Part shown: positions 11,290 through 22,505 of the stretch, piece by piece
Position numbering within the stretch: position 1 is the stretch's first letter
Layout of the letters: each line of letters starts with the position of its first letter
DNA from: Branchiostoma belcheri
Taxonomy: Eukaryota > Chordata > Leptocardii > Amphioxiformes > Branchiostomatidae
NCBI RefSeq assembly: GCF_001625305.1
Contig: NW_017802713.1
Span: 2,857,579-2,921,578 of the forward strand
DNA: 64,000 nt
Reading direction: 5' to 3'
The notes under the pieces: model-generated
What the model saw: only the letters and a program-made list of their open reading frames with translations
Databases searched by the model: none
Told to the model about the DNA's origin: nothing
Made by a program: the position numbers and the translations under genes

Positions 11290-11860
11290 AAATGTTGTCA
11301 TCAGGAAGCTCTCAAGTACCAGTAGACAAAAAAGAATTGTGCAATAGTCCATAGACACAAGAATAACAAACAAAACTCACTCAGAATTCACTGATGTGCA
11401 CAGCCCATACGTTTAAGAAAAAGATAAAAGAAACACAAAGGAATTTTTACTGACATGTAAAGCCCATCAGTACAAGAAAAAAAAAAATTAAGCAGTGCAA
11501 AGCTTTATCCAATACAAGCCCAAGGAAATGTTCAAACGTTTTGTTCAAACAAAACAAGAATGAAATCGGAAAGGGATGGGAGACTACAAAAGAAAGGAAC
11601 GAGCTAACTGAAATTCAATGAGACCAGTTGCAGACCAATCTGTATCTCAGTATACTTTGAAGAATTCCCTCACATGCAAAGCCCATAAGTAAAGGGGGGG
11701 GGGGTGATAGCGGCAAACCTTTGCAAAGATTAATACAATATAAGCCCCCTGAACGGTTCAAACGTTTTGGTTTGCCAAAAGGGACTGAAAGGAAAAAGAG
11801 CAAGCCAAGATATGATGTTCTTTACCAAACCGAACAATAAAGCAGTTGCAAACAGACTGA
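11290..11860 (+). repeat. 5' flank of tandem NHL gene unit, copy 2
   Basis: Homologous to 6880-7500 and 15690-16330 (see the copy 1 entry). A G run at about 11694-11704 is specific to this copy. No coding sequence was seen. Confidence 0.7.
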
Positions 11861-11963
11861 ATCAGCTGATGTAACGGTAACAGACCAATCTAAACATTTG
11901 TATTATACCAAGTATAATACTTTAAGAATTCACTACAAGTTTCCACATCTACGTGTAGCTGGC

Positions 11964-14875
11964 ATGTCGTCCTCAACTTTCGTAGAAATGGCAGAAGACA
12001 ACACCGGCTTCGACATCGCACCAAGGCTCTCAAAGTACGGCCCAGCGAGAAAAAGTATGACCCAAGTAAGTTCAAATTTAGACACTGGATCAGGGCAAGC
12101 CGGATATGGTGATTTCTATACTGAACACTCCTCAGTGGCGTGCAGACGCAATGATGATGGTATGGCTTTTTGCAAGACACCTTTAGGGAAGTCACAGTGC
12201 GAGGGAAGCTGTCAGGAAGCAAAAACATCTTTCCGTAGCACAAACGATATTTCGGAAGGATCTGATTCATCCTCATGTGCCGGGGATGACCATGACATGC
12301 AAGGGACAAATCCGACGTACAACCAAAACCCGAATCCTCTGAATTTTCAGTCAGACCTAGACCCAAACGCGCAAAACTTTCAGTGCTATAAGAATCCGTA
12401 TCCGAAAAAGCTGAATCCGACGTACGGGGAAAACGTACCCTCTGAGCTCCAGGCTGAAGACCGCGAGGGCATCCAGCGTACTCAGCAATATGCCGTAAGG
12501 CACCAGGGAGACGATGATGGTAACAATACCACATGTGGAACTGTAACTGAGAGCGTTAACGGCATCCAAAACATCCAAAAGTATGCCGTAAGGTACCAGG
12601 GAGACGACAACAGTAACAATTACACACGTGAAATTGTGGCTGAAAGCGGACAGACAATCGATGTTGACATTGGTGAGGACAATATCGAACCTTACGCCCT
12701 GTCTCATGATGACATGCTTGGTACCGAGGCAAGCTCCGAAGACGTGCAAAGACAGGTACCTCCAAGGAACGCCCCGGTCTCTCACGATAAATGCAACAAC
12801 GTTCGGAAAGAGCAAGCTACTTTTGGTAAGATAAATTCTCATCAAATAGCTTTTAAATTTGTTTTTTGCTAGGACATGTGGATTTTCATTATATCATTTG
12901 CTTTCAGTTTAGTTCATTTATTAGTTAGTTGGTTATTGCAATTGGTGGTTAAACATTCTTAAAATGTGGATGTGCAATGATGCGCCATTGGAGAAAAATA
13001 GATTTCATTTTTGATGTTGAAGATTTGGATGTTGCCATTCTGTTAGTAAATTAAACAAGGGCCGTAAAACAATTAAAAATGTATTTGACTTTTTCACTCA
13101 GTGATACCCTTACTTTTTAGACTTTCCTCACATGGCTTTGAAGTTGCTGTAATGCATGTGTATTTTTCAGGGAGTAGATTTCGACAGGTGTGCATGAAGT
13201 ATGCTCCTCTGGCGGTTTCTATCCCGGTGTTATCGATCATCGTTTTTCTTGTGATATTTTTCACGAGGTATCAGGGAAGTCTAAAGGTAAGCGCCATATT
13301 ATATGATTACCTTCTTGGCATAAGTAAAACACACTGTTTTTGCTCAGTTTCTTCTTCCTCTCCAAACACAAATTCAATGATCTGGACCAGACGGCACAAG
13401 CAAGTACATGTAGATGTGAATTAAGAACTTTGTTATTATTTAATAATCACCAATCCTATGAAATCATGTATTTGTCATGCGCCTTTTTTTGTCTTCTAAC
13501 CCAAAGGAAATCCCCCCCCCCAAGAAAACCAAACACTATTATGTTCTCAAAAAAGAAAGAACCACAGCTAATACTTGATCTTTCATTATTTAGGGGATAT
13601 CGACTAACGACTCATCTACCAATGGCAATGGCAATGTCCCCACCGGGAAACATACACTTACAATGATATCAGGCACATCAGAAGGTAAATTAATATTGTT
13701 AAGGAAACTAAGCCTACATTTAGCATGTTGCCTATGTATTTCAGATATATTAATCTTTGATTGTGTAAAATTAGGAAATGAGCCATCCTGGTCTGTTTAT
13801 CTGCGCAGTTAAATCATAGTCTTTTGAGACTGATCCATAGTCAGTAGTAGTAGTCTTTTCTGCCTTTTGTAGAATGTGTGGCTTTCTCTGTCTCTCTCTC
13901 TCTCTCTGTTGCTCGTTTGCATGTATTTGCTCTTGGAATTTCATAATTACTGTGATTTCATTCTACGTGGAATAATTGCTCTTAATATAAAATCATGAAT
14001 TCGTACTAGGAATATATGAAGCAAAGGTGATCCCTTATTACATGGGGGTGACCGTGTCTGCTGACAACGAGATATTTGTGACTGATCGACAGAACAGACG
14101 AGTCCAAGTCTTCAGCTTGGATGGGAGGTACCTGCGCCAATTTCCAACCGTAGTGCCAGGTAATGAAACGGCGGTGCTTTGTAAAAGGAAGACTGTGATG
14201 AAACCCTACGATATTGATATTGGCTTAGACAATGATATATGGGTGTTTGGGGAATCAAAATATCAGAATCAGGATAGCATCACGAGAGGCCTTTGTTTTC
14301 ACGTAGTGCAGTACAGTCAGGGCGGACTGCCAAAGGCCCAGCTTGAAACAGGATGGGGTCTTGTCCCTGGTCCCGCTGACGGTGGTATAACTTTCGACGT
14401 ACGGAATAACAGGATATTGGCGGCTGTCTGGGTCAAATTGTTAGTGTTTAAAGCTCCTGAAGAAGACGGTTCAGTATATGAGGGTCGACAATTTGAGAAG
14501 CGACCATCGTATACGACAGGACATCTCACAACAAACAACGAGGGAAAAGTCTTTCTTTCGGACCAACCTAGCAACACCGTCCACGTTTACGACACCTATG
14601 GAACTTTTTTATTCAAATTTGGAAACTTGGGAAGAGAGGAAGGTCAACTGTCTGGCCCCCTGGGTATTTGTGTGGACACTTGGGGACACATCATCGTGGC
14701 GAACACTGGTTATAAACGAGTGGACATGTTCACGCATTCTGGTGATTTTGTTCGCACTGTGCTGAATATACTTAGGCCAATTGGCGTTTCAATGAGTCCG
14801 GGTGGACAGTTGGTAGTGACGTCAGGAGCGAGTGTGACAATCGTCCCGCGTCAGATGGTCTATCCGTCACAGTGA
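11964..14875 (+). CDS. NHL beta-propeller type II membrane protein, tandem copy 2 (spliced)
   Basis: Predicted exons are 11964-12825, 13171-13286, 13594-13684 and 14010-14875, about 644 aa. The start ATG (MSSSTFVEMAEDN) is absent from copy 1. The layout matches copy 1: acidic tail with NPTY motifs (NPTYNQNPN, LNPTYGEN), QYAVRHQG/KYAVRYQG repeats (two rather than three), IEPYAL, one membrane segment (APLAVSIPVLSIIVFLVIFF), a short Ser/Thr/Asn-rich linker and the NHL-like propeller. Exon boundaries, phases and most propeller residues are the same, with a few short insertions (EDSITRG, KAPEEDGS regions). ATTAAA replaces AATAAA just after the stop. NPxY motifs bind PTB-domain adaptors in other receptors; the same use here is an inference. 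Confidence 0.85.
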
Positions 14876-14985
14876 GAGATTAAAAAAAATCCGGATCTTG
14901 GTGGCAAATGTGCAGATGTTGGCACATTGTCAAACCAAATCGGTAGTATGTGCTTTTGGCACACATTTAGGCAGATTAGCCAATG

Positions 14986-15126
14986 GGCGTCACTTCATCG
15001 TCAGGGAAGGGAAGGTAGTGTGAAGTGCCTTTCCCAAGGACACAACGTCGGTGCATGGTGAACATCGAATCCTGGACCTTTTGGTTCCGGGTCCAACGCT
15101 CTACTCAATGCGCTACCGACGCCACC
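14986..15126 (-). repeat. tRNA-derived SINE, downstream of NHL copy 2
   Basis: This is the counterpart of 10619-10745 and more complete at the tRNA end. On the minus strand it has TAGCGCATTGAGTAGAGCG (A-box-like) and GGTCCAGGATTCGATGTTC (B-box-like), followed by the same body. Confidence 0.75.
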
Positions 15127-15689
15127 TAATTGAAAGGTAAACTGTTCTCCGACTCAGGCAAATCAAAAAGAGTCACCAGAATTTAAACCAAATTTCTCGG
15201 TCTTATCATGAGCTATGTATGATATTAGTGGCTCTACATGACCTTAGTGCTGTAGACATGTGATTTTTCTACACGTGTTTATGTAGAAAAACAGTAGAAC
15301 CACCTCAATTTTCCATTGTGTTGACAGAAACATCCTGTCTCCAACAGAACCTTTTAAAAGTTGACAACGTTAAAAACAGACTAGTCTGTAGCCATGATTT
15401 GGTGTTGCAGAGGAACACGTCCACCTGGTCTTTGACTTTGAATACAATGTTAAAGTAGACAGTTCAAGAATCACTTTAAAAGAAAAACTATTTTATGTTT
15501 GATAAAAAGTCCACGACTGATTTAATTCACATGCCTCTGATTTAATAAACACTTTGAGGGGCCATGAACTAAAGCAATGCTAGGATGGCCATTTGTTTTG
15601 TAAGTTACTGTTAATTATGTCTTCTCATATAATATCAGCATATAGGTTTCAATATTAGATCTTTGGGACGAATGTTGAAATGTTGTCAT

Positions 15690-16330
15690 CAGGAAGCTCT
15701 CAAGTACCAGTAGACACAAAAGAAGTGTGCAATGAAGAATTTGTCAAGTAATTTGTCATAATGTCTTAGCAAGCAAGACAATGTTGTAGCAGACAGATCC
15801 AAGGAAAGCCAGACAGACGCTTGTATTATAGCAGTTTAGAGTCCATAGACACAAAAACAAGAAAAAAACTCACTCAGAATTCACTGATGATAAGAAGAAA
15901 AAGATAAAAGAAACACAAAAGAATTCTCTGACATGTAAAGCTCATGAATATATACAAGAAAAAAAGCAGTGCAAAGCTTTATCCAATATAAGCCCAAGGA
16001 ACTGTTTAAACGTTTTCTTCAAACAAAACAAGAATGAAATCGGAAAGGGAAGGAAAACTAAAACAGAAAGGAACGAGCGAACTGAAATTCAATCAGTTCG
16101 AGACCAATCTCTACCTCAGTATACTTTAAATGATATTCTCTCATATATAAAGCCCATAGGTAAAAGGGAAAATGATAACGGAAAACCTTTGCAAAGGTTA
16201 ATCCAATATAAGCCCCCTGAACCGTTCAAACTTTTTTGTTTGTCAAAAGAGGCTGAAAGGGAAGCGAAACTACAAAAACAGAAAAAGAGCAAGCCAAGAC
16301 ATGATGTCCTTGAGCAAATGTGACAATAAG
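15690..16330 (+). repeat. Orphan third copy of the NHL unit 5' flank
   Basis: It repeats the sequence found upstream of both NHL genes (GTAATTTGTCATAATGTCTT at about 15750; CCTTTGCAAAGGTTAATCCA at about 16185; AAGAGCAAGCCAAGACATGATGTCC near 16290). Homology stops near 16330 and no NHL exon follows. It marks either a third unit lost by deletion or the recombination endpoint of the array. Confidence 0.75.
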
Positions 16331-17354
16331 TTACTCTTTTGACATATAGTTCATAGGTTTTACACAGGCGTCAAACCTTCAGGGTACTGTTGCCTGGGAA
16401 TATCTTTGCATGACTTTGTAACTTTGTACTGTTTTAACTTGCCATATTCCTCACTATTATTTAAACTTGGATGTGGGGAGGGGAGGCGTACTGCGGACCT
16501 CAGGTCTCCCAATTTTATCTCACACTGAATTGTACTTATGCATACGCTTTTGTCTTGAAATTGCTCTACACGATTTTACAAACTTCTGTAAATATTTTGG
16601 CATGCAAGTGATATGAACTAGATTTTATTACTAGCTATATAGCGATTCAGTTCACTCAATACCTGTTGTTATGACTGACTGTATTATAGCTAGTAATTCT
16701 AAATATTCTCCATTTTGTTACTTAAAACAGTCCTTAGACTTGAGTGACTAAACTCAAATTTCATGACTTGTACAATATTGTTTTTATCAGCTTATAGCAA
16801 CAAGTATCGGAAATTTATGTATTACTAGCAACTGTGTATCAAATTATTTGATTGTGCCATACATGTGTTCGATTGTGCAATACCAGTGACAAGTCCCAGC
16901 TTGTAACTTCTCTAGTGTGAGTGATATTGATATTTAAATTTTGATATGTAAATCCAAAACCAGTGTATGTGGTAAATTGATATGTACATTTTAGTGGCAA
17001 TTTAATACTACATTAACATACCTCTTGTACCCATACATTACTCAATGCAGAAAAGTTTGCAAAATTTCGCTGACCAAAATAACGTTAGCTGACTGTATGT
17101 TAGCCGTTTGCACTACCAGGTGCATGAATGTGAAAATTATGTGAATTTCGCGCAAAATTTCAATGAAATGTGAAAAAATGTGATGTAATGTGAATCCCAT
17201 CAATTGTTGCCTCATATAATGCACTACAGCATATTCTCAGTCCAAAGTACTTGTGTACAACGACATTTCGGTGGCACCACCCTTAATAAAAGTATCCTGG
17301 TCTGCTGGGCTTACAGTTAAGCACAATTCAGCTGGTTTGTATTCCTTAACTCGA
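16331..17354. other. Intergenic, no gene seen
   Basis: AT-rich sequence without convincing open frames, splice-flanked exons or recognisable repeats. Confidence 0.6.
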
Positions 17355-17648
17355 TTAATACCTAGAGTAGGGATTTCTCACGAACATGTACATGGGTTTG
17401 GACAGGTGATGGTTTTTCAGCACTCCGGACAAAACCGTGACGCTCATAAGCAGGGCGACTGTCCCGACAGCGGCGGAGGCGATCCCGACTTTCTTGTTCT
17501 TGTCCAGAACCATATTAGGGAGATGAGAGCACGCAGCTACGGCCAGGTCGTACTGCACATTGTTTTCCTGGTACCAATAGAAACACGGCCAGAAAGTCTC
17601 GTACAGTGTGAAGTTTCCTCCCGTGAAGTTCATTGTACTGCCGTTCAT
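17355..17648 (-). pseudogene. Truncated GPCR duplicate (N-terminus to TM2 start)
   Basis: On the minus strand this repeats the start of the receptor at 19188-20417: MNGSTMNFTGGN at 17648, an ETFWPCFYWY motif, SHLPNMVLD, all of TM1 and SKPMYMFV. Homology then stops at about 17383 and the frame runs into unrelated residues (RNPYSRY) and a stop. Five of the seven helices and the DRY and NPxxY motifs are missing, so it cannot be a receptor. The homology continues upstream of the start through about 18095, so a segment with 5' flank was duplicated. Confidence 0.85.
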
Positions 17649-18095
17649 TTTGCGATGCTCAAATTTTGCGATGCTCAAATTTCAACTATGGTACAAAACA
17701 CTGAACTGAGGGCTTTCCGAGTAGATGGCTAGCCTGTCTATCAATCTGTCGGCCTACTGGTCAACTGATGCTACAAATTTTAATTAGATGTTGCGTCAGT
17801 GTTACCATAGTTTCATCGCCAGCGCTGCCATGGCAACGCCCGATTGACGATATCATTTTGACATGATTTTTTGCAACATCATATCGAAGAAAAATGCCTG
17901 TTAGGTACTAGGTGCAGGTGTTGAACAGCAACAACATCATTAAAAAGAGCCATCTACTTGTAAAATGCTTCTCGTAGCAAATGCCCATTCCTTTCAAGTT
18001 ACAATTTACCAAACGCTTTCATGTCTAGAAGCGGATGTGAAGACAACAGGATTAACATATTCAATCTACCCATGGCAGACGCGAACATTTACGCC
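17649..18095 (-). repeat. Duplicated GPCR 5' flank (pseudogene side)
   Basis: Homologous to 20418-20870 upstream of the intact receptor, with small indels. A strongly conserved block is GCAAATGCCCATTCCTTTC to CTACCCATGGCAGACGCGAA (about 17980-18087 versus 20750-20860). Its conservation may reflect a recent duplication or promoter function. Confidence 0.75.
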
Positions 18096-18486
18096 CCTCC
18101 CAGGAGACCTATAAGTCGGTTGGGCCACCAGAAGCGTGAGTTAATCAGGCTTAAAGGTAAAGGCAATTAGTCATAAATGACAAAAGGGAAAAGATTCCTT
18201 TAAAGTTATTTTTTACTTAGTGGTCGCTACGTAACACGGCCATTAGGCCACTTCAAGGTTGGTTAACCACCTGAATGGTATCACCTGAACTGCATTACCT
18301 GAATGGTATTACCACTCACCTGGGTTACGGGTTACCGAGTAGAACTGTTATGCTGAGCTTTTTAATGACACGGCAAATTAATACAGTTGTATGATCACCA
18401 TTTTATCTCACCAGTCCCATTGCTGTCATATGTCAGCCGTAGGGGCAGTGCAACGTTCAACAAGACGTTTGTTTTAAATCATGCAA

Positions 18487-18535
18487 ATATTAATGCGCGC
18501 GCTGATGCCATCCATAAAAATGACTTGCTATGGCT
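18487..18535 (+). repeat. Solo end of the GGATGTCATCCATAAAA MITE family
   Basis: It carries GCGCGCTGATGCCATCCAT and AAAAATGACTTGCTATGGC, matching the right ends of the MITEs at 25949-26375 and 45781-46179. No matching left end was found nearby. Confidence 0.6.
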
Positions 18536-19089
18536 AGTAAAGACTAGTAAATGCACTTTTTAACGAGATTTATTCACAGATATACAGTGTGTATTGATTC
18601 ATCAAATCACATTTTTTAAACAAACAGTGTCTAAACGTTTAAAGGTATGACATCAATTTCTCTTCCATACGCTTTGTCCAGATCCTCCATAAACAGATGG
18701 TGAGTTTGATCATTTAGTGACGGACCAGAAAAATAGTCTCTAATGCAGCAAATTGTGGATCTCAATAAAAGTCTAGAGAAATGTTACCTCTAGGTACGTC
18801 TCTCAAATTTGATTTTTAAGACATAACAGGCCTTGTTTACTTGTTGTCTTCCCCATTGCTTTGGGTTTTAACCGTAAACATCTTCACTGACCTTCGCGAT
18901 GCTACGCAGAACACATCTACATCGCTAAATCGCTTGAGCTCTTGAGCTTAGCGCGTCTCTGGGATTCTAGCTAAGCCGCTCTTCGACTGACTACCCATTT
19001 GGGCATCTGGCTAATAATGTCCGTAATTGGTCTTGCAACAGCGTATTGTCCCCGCATCTCCAACACGGCTTGAAGTTGGCACGCTTTTT

Positions 19090-19095
19090 TTTATT
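19090..19095 (-). other. Poly(A) signal of the GPCR
   Basis: TTTATT on the plus strand is AATAAA on the minus strand, about 93 bases after the receptor stop codon. Confidence 0.5.
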
Positions 19096-19187
19096 TCCTA
19101 CCGTTCTTCGGATGACTGGTCCAATATTGTCCGCAGTTGGTTCAGCTCAGGAACAGCGTCTATTGTGCCTGCAACTACAACATGGCC

Positions 19188-20417
19188 TTAGCTTAGTGCG
19201 ACCCTAGGATTCGCTCTTCGACTGGCTGCCCATTTAGGCGGCTGGTCAGTCCGACTGTCCGTACTTGGTCCAGCAACAGCGTCCATCACTCGCGCATCTC
19301 CAACGGCAACGATCTGATGAATGTTGACCACTTCATTTGATGACCACCCAAACTTTGCACGAACCGAGTTAGCGAGTCGTCGGGCCCGATGATGCACGGC
19401 TTCCCGAATCTTTTTGATCCTGAGCGCGTAGATGATTGGGTTGACTACCGAATTGAAGAGAGCGATCAGGAACCCCCAGTACGGCCTTGCCTTCATCTCA
19501 CAGTCTTCTCTTGCGAGGCAAAAAAATTGCTGTATACCACCGATGCAAATCGGTAGCAAGAAGATAATGAACACCGCTGCAATGATAACAACTGTCACCT
19601 GCATCTTCCATGTGTTTCGGAGTTGTCGGTATTGTCTGGCGGCGACTCGCTGTTCTCTGCGGCGTGCGGCCGGCAGATCGTCTCGAGAGTTCTCGGGCGG
19701 TCTGGTTCTAGAGAAGCGTCGCTTCAGTTCGATGAAGATTCTGACATTGACGAAGACCACTATTACTACGGACATCAACAAGATGGCATTCGTCAGAATC
19801 AGATAACTTACGGGCACGATCATCAAGCAGGTCTCTATCTTAATATTGCTGCAGTTCCAGCCCATGAGAGGAGACAGGCACACAAGCAAAGAAGCTGGCC
19901 ACGCAATCCCCAAACTGACGGCAACGTGTCGTCCAGACATGCGGGTCTGGTAGAATATTGGGTGGAGGATGGCCAGATAACGGTCCATGGACAGGAGGAC
20001 CACGCCAACTGCTGATAAGACCAACACTACAAAGAAGGTACAGTAGAAGCCCAACCTCATCCATAGTGTAAAGAATTCCAACTGGAAACTTGCGCAGAAG
20101 AAGAAAGAAAACAAACCCGCCACGCAGTCCGCTACAGCCAGATTTGCCACGAACATGTACATGGGTTTAGAGAGTTGATGGTTTTTCAGCACTCCGGACA
20201 AAACCACGACATTCATGAGGAGAGCGACTGTCCCGACAGCAGCGGAGGCGATCCCGACTTTCTTGTTCTGATCCAGAACCAAATTAGGAAGATGAGAGCA
20301 CGCAGCTACGGCCTGGTCAAAATCCACATTATTTTCCTCGTACCAATAGAAACACGGCCAGAAAGTCTCGTACATCGTGGAGTTTCCTCCCGTGAAGTTC
20401 ACTGTGCTGCCGTTCAT
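19188..20417 (-). CDS. Intronless class A GPCR, lysophospholipid/cannabinoid-like
   Basis: The protein is about 409 aa from the ATG at 20417 (MNGSTVNFTGG). An in-frame ATG at 20591 would add 58 residues, but that stretch is not frame-conserved in the duplicated copy, so I prefer the inner start. The N-terminus has NxS/T sites. TM2 has LAVADC, TM3 ends in DRYLAILHP, TM7 has NPIIY, and a basic C-terminal helix follows. As in S1P, LPA and cannabinoid receptors, there is no Cys at 3.25 (Arg instead), and extracellular loop 2 begins LMGWNC with a second Cys eight residues on. Those families couple to G proteins and bind lipids. TM6 has FLLP in place of the usual CWxP. The ligand is unknown, and assignment to S1P, LPA or cannabinoid cannot be made by eye. 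The long intracellular loop 3 is Arg-rich. Confidence 0.85.
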   Translation of the reverse strand: MNGSTVNFTGGNSTMYETFWPCFYWYEENNVDFDQAVAACSHLPNLVLDQNKKVGIASAAVGTVALLMNVVVLSGVLKNHQLSKPMYMFVANLAVADCVAGLFSFFFCASFQLEFFTLWMRLGFYCTFFVVLVLSAVGVVLLSMDRYLAILHPIFYQTRMSGRHVAVSLGIAWPASLLVCLSPLMGWNCSNIKIETCLMIVPVSYLILTNAILLMSVVIVVFVNVRIFIELKRRFSRTRPPENSRDDLPAARRREQRVAARQYRQLRNTWKMQVTVVIIAAVFIIFLLPICIGGIQQFFCLAREDCEMKARPYWGFLIALFNSVVNPIIYALRIKKIREAVHHRARRLANSVRAKFGWSSNEVVNIHQIVAVGDARVMDAVAGPSTDSRTDQPPKWAASRRANPRVALS

Positions 20418-20870
20418 TTTGCGATGTTCACCGAGGACTAGTATTTTAACTATGGTACGAAACACTGGTTTGGGAGCCGTTTTGACAACTAGATGGCTAG
20501 CATACCTCGGACAATCTGTCGGCCTACTGGTCAACTGATTAAGCTGAAAATTATAATTGGGTGCTGCGTCAATGTTACCATAGTAACACATCCTGGATTG
20601 CCAGCGCTGCCCAGGGCAACGCCCAATTGACGATATTACTTAGACATGTTTTTTTGCAACATCAAAGCAAAGGAAAACGCTTGTAAGGTTCAGGTGTTGA
20701 GCGGCAGCAACATCATTAAAAAGTCATCTACCGGTGAAATTCCTCTTGCAGGAAATGCCCATTCCTTTGAAGTTACAATTTACCGAACGCTTTCATGTCT
20801 GGAAGCGGATGTGAAGACGACAGGATGCACACATTCAATCTACCCATGGCAGACGCGAACATTTACTATA

Positions 20871-22080
20871 TCTGCCAAAAGTTCGCACAGTCCTTGCTGA
20901 TGCACCCTACATTCAGGAACTGGTTTCCTCCTTAGAGGCTAGGTAACATTTCAGACAGAGACACCAGACAGAACCATCTACTGACTACCCTCAGAACAAG
21001 AACAAAACGATTTCATAACAGTCCGATCCTCCATATGACCTATCTGTTAAACAAGCAGTACCAGTGATAGCAAAAGCAGTACTAATTGCCATAGAATTGT
21101 ACATATCCTACTGTAGGTTTTAAGAATCACTTCCTCTTGATTACGTTTAATGTGGTACGTGTAATGTACTTTCGAGTGTAGTTTCTAATCTGTCATTTTG
21201 TGAAACACGCAATTCAGTCCGTGGGCTGTGCAATGCGTATGCGGTACTACAATTAAGATATCAATGATTAGCCTGACTAATCCCTGCATACCTAATGAAC
21301 CTTAACAGTGTTAGCCATTCAGAGTCACGAGGCTAGAAGTGTCGACAACAACAACAATTATTTATTAAAAACTCACGTTATACAGAAAATTCACTGGTTG
21401 GTCCACTACAGTCACGTGACTAGAGGTTTTTTCCAGTCCAATAACAAAAACGTTAAGCAGAACAATCTGATTCATACATAATAACCAAATGTGAAATATG
21501 ACGTATATTATTGATATTAACGTATATGTCTATAGCCGTATAACTTATTTCTCTTGTTTACAACTAAAAAGTTTCAGAAATGCACCAGTTTGTCATACAT
21601 CGTTATCCTTGTAAGTTGTAATATTTTGTTGCTCAGGTGATCCAATGGTGTAATTGTTTACACTGTCGGATGCATACAATTCAATGAAACAGTAATGACT
21701 ACAAACGCCGCAAGGTGGCGCACTGACACCATGTTACCCAGACTAACCCAATGGTCAACATTGTCCTGAGTATTAATCATTTTAAAATGCTTTAACAGTT
21801 GGGGCGTTGCTTTACACAACTACTGATACACACGATCTACTACTTTATGCTGTTTATAAAACAGTGTCTCAAAATACAATTACGGCCAATGCACAAGCTA
21901 CACGGCAAAGTTCCTGGGTGTAAAAAAAGCAATGTCAAAAAAATCAATTGGTCATCAAGAACCTGCAGATTTTTCCATGACCTCCAATTTTCAACAACAA
22001 CAACAACACACAACAAATTTGGGCCTCAGAAGCGTTCGTTGGCTGAGGGATATAGAGGTCCATGAATCTATCATGAATAC
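20871..22080. other. Intergenic, no gene seen
   Basis: No supported exon. Short CAA-rich and AT-rich stretches only. Confidence 0.55.
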
Positions 22081-22084
22081 AACA

Positions 22085-22490
22085 CTGAGTGTTGGGTAAG
22101 TGTGGAACTGCATCTTTAATGCATGAAATGTTGGGTAAGTGTGGAGCTGCATTTTTACGTTGGAATGTTGAGTTAGTGTGGAGATGCATTTTTACGCTGG
22201 GATGTTGAGTTAGTGTGGAGCTGCATCTTTACATTGGGATGTTGGGTAAGTGTGGAGCTGCATTTATAACGCTGGGATGTTTGGTAAGTGTGGAGCTTCA
22301 TTTTTAATGATGGGATGTTTGGTAAGTGTGGAGCTGCCATTTTACGTTAGGATGTTGTGTAAGTGTGGAGCTGCATTTGTAACGCTGTGATGTTGTGTAA
22401 GTGTGGAGCTGCATTTTTAACGCTGGGATGTTAGGTAAGTGTGAAGCTGTGCAGTTTCTAAACGCTGAGATGTTAGGTAAGCATGTAAAC
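22085..22490. repeat. 37-39 bp minisatellite, about 11 copies
   Basis: The unit is about GATGTTGGGTAAGTGTGGAG + CTGCATTTTTAACGCTGG. Copies of the GGTAAGTG core begin near 22095, 22134, 22171, 22208, 22245, 22282, 22321, 22358, 22396, 22434 and 22476. It abuts the 3' end of the LRR gene, which ends at 22506 on the minus strand. Confidence 0.9.
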
Positions 22491-22505
22491 TAACACTAAT
22501 ACTTC

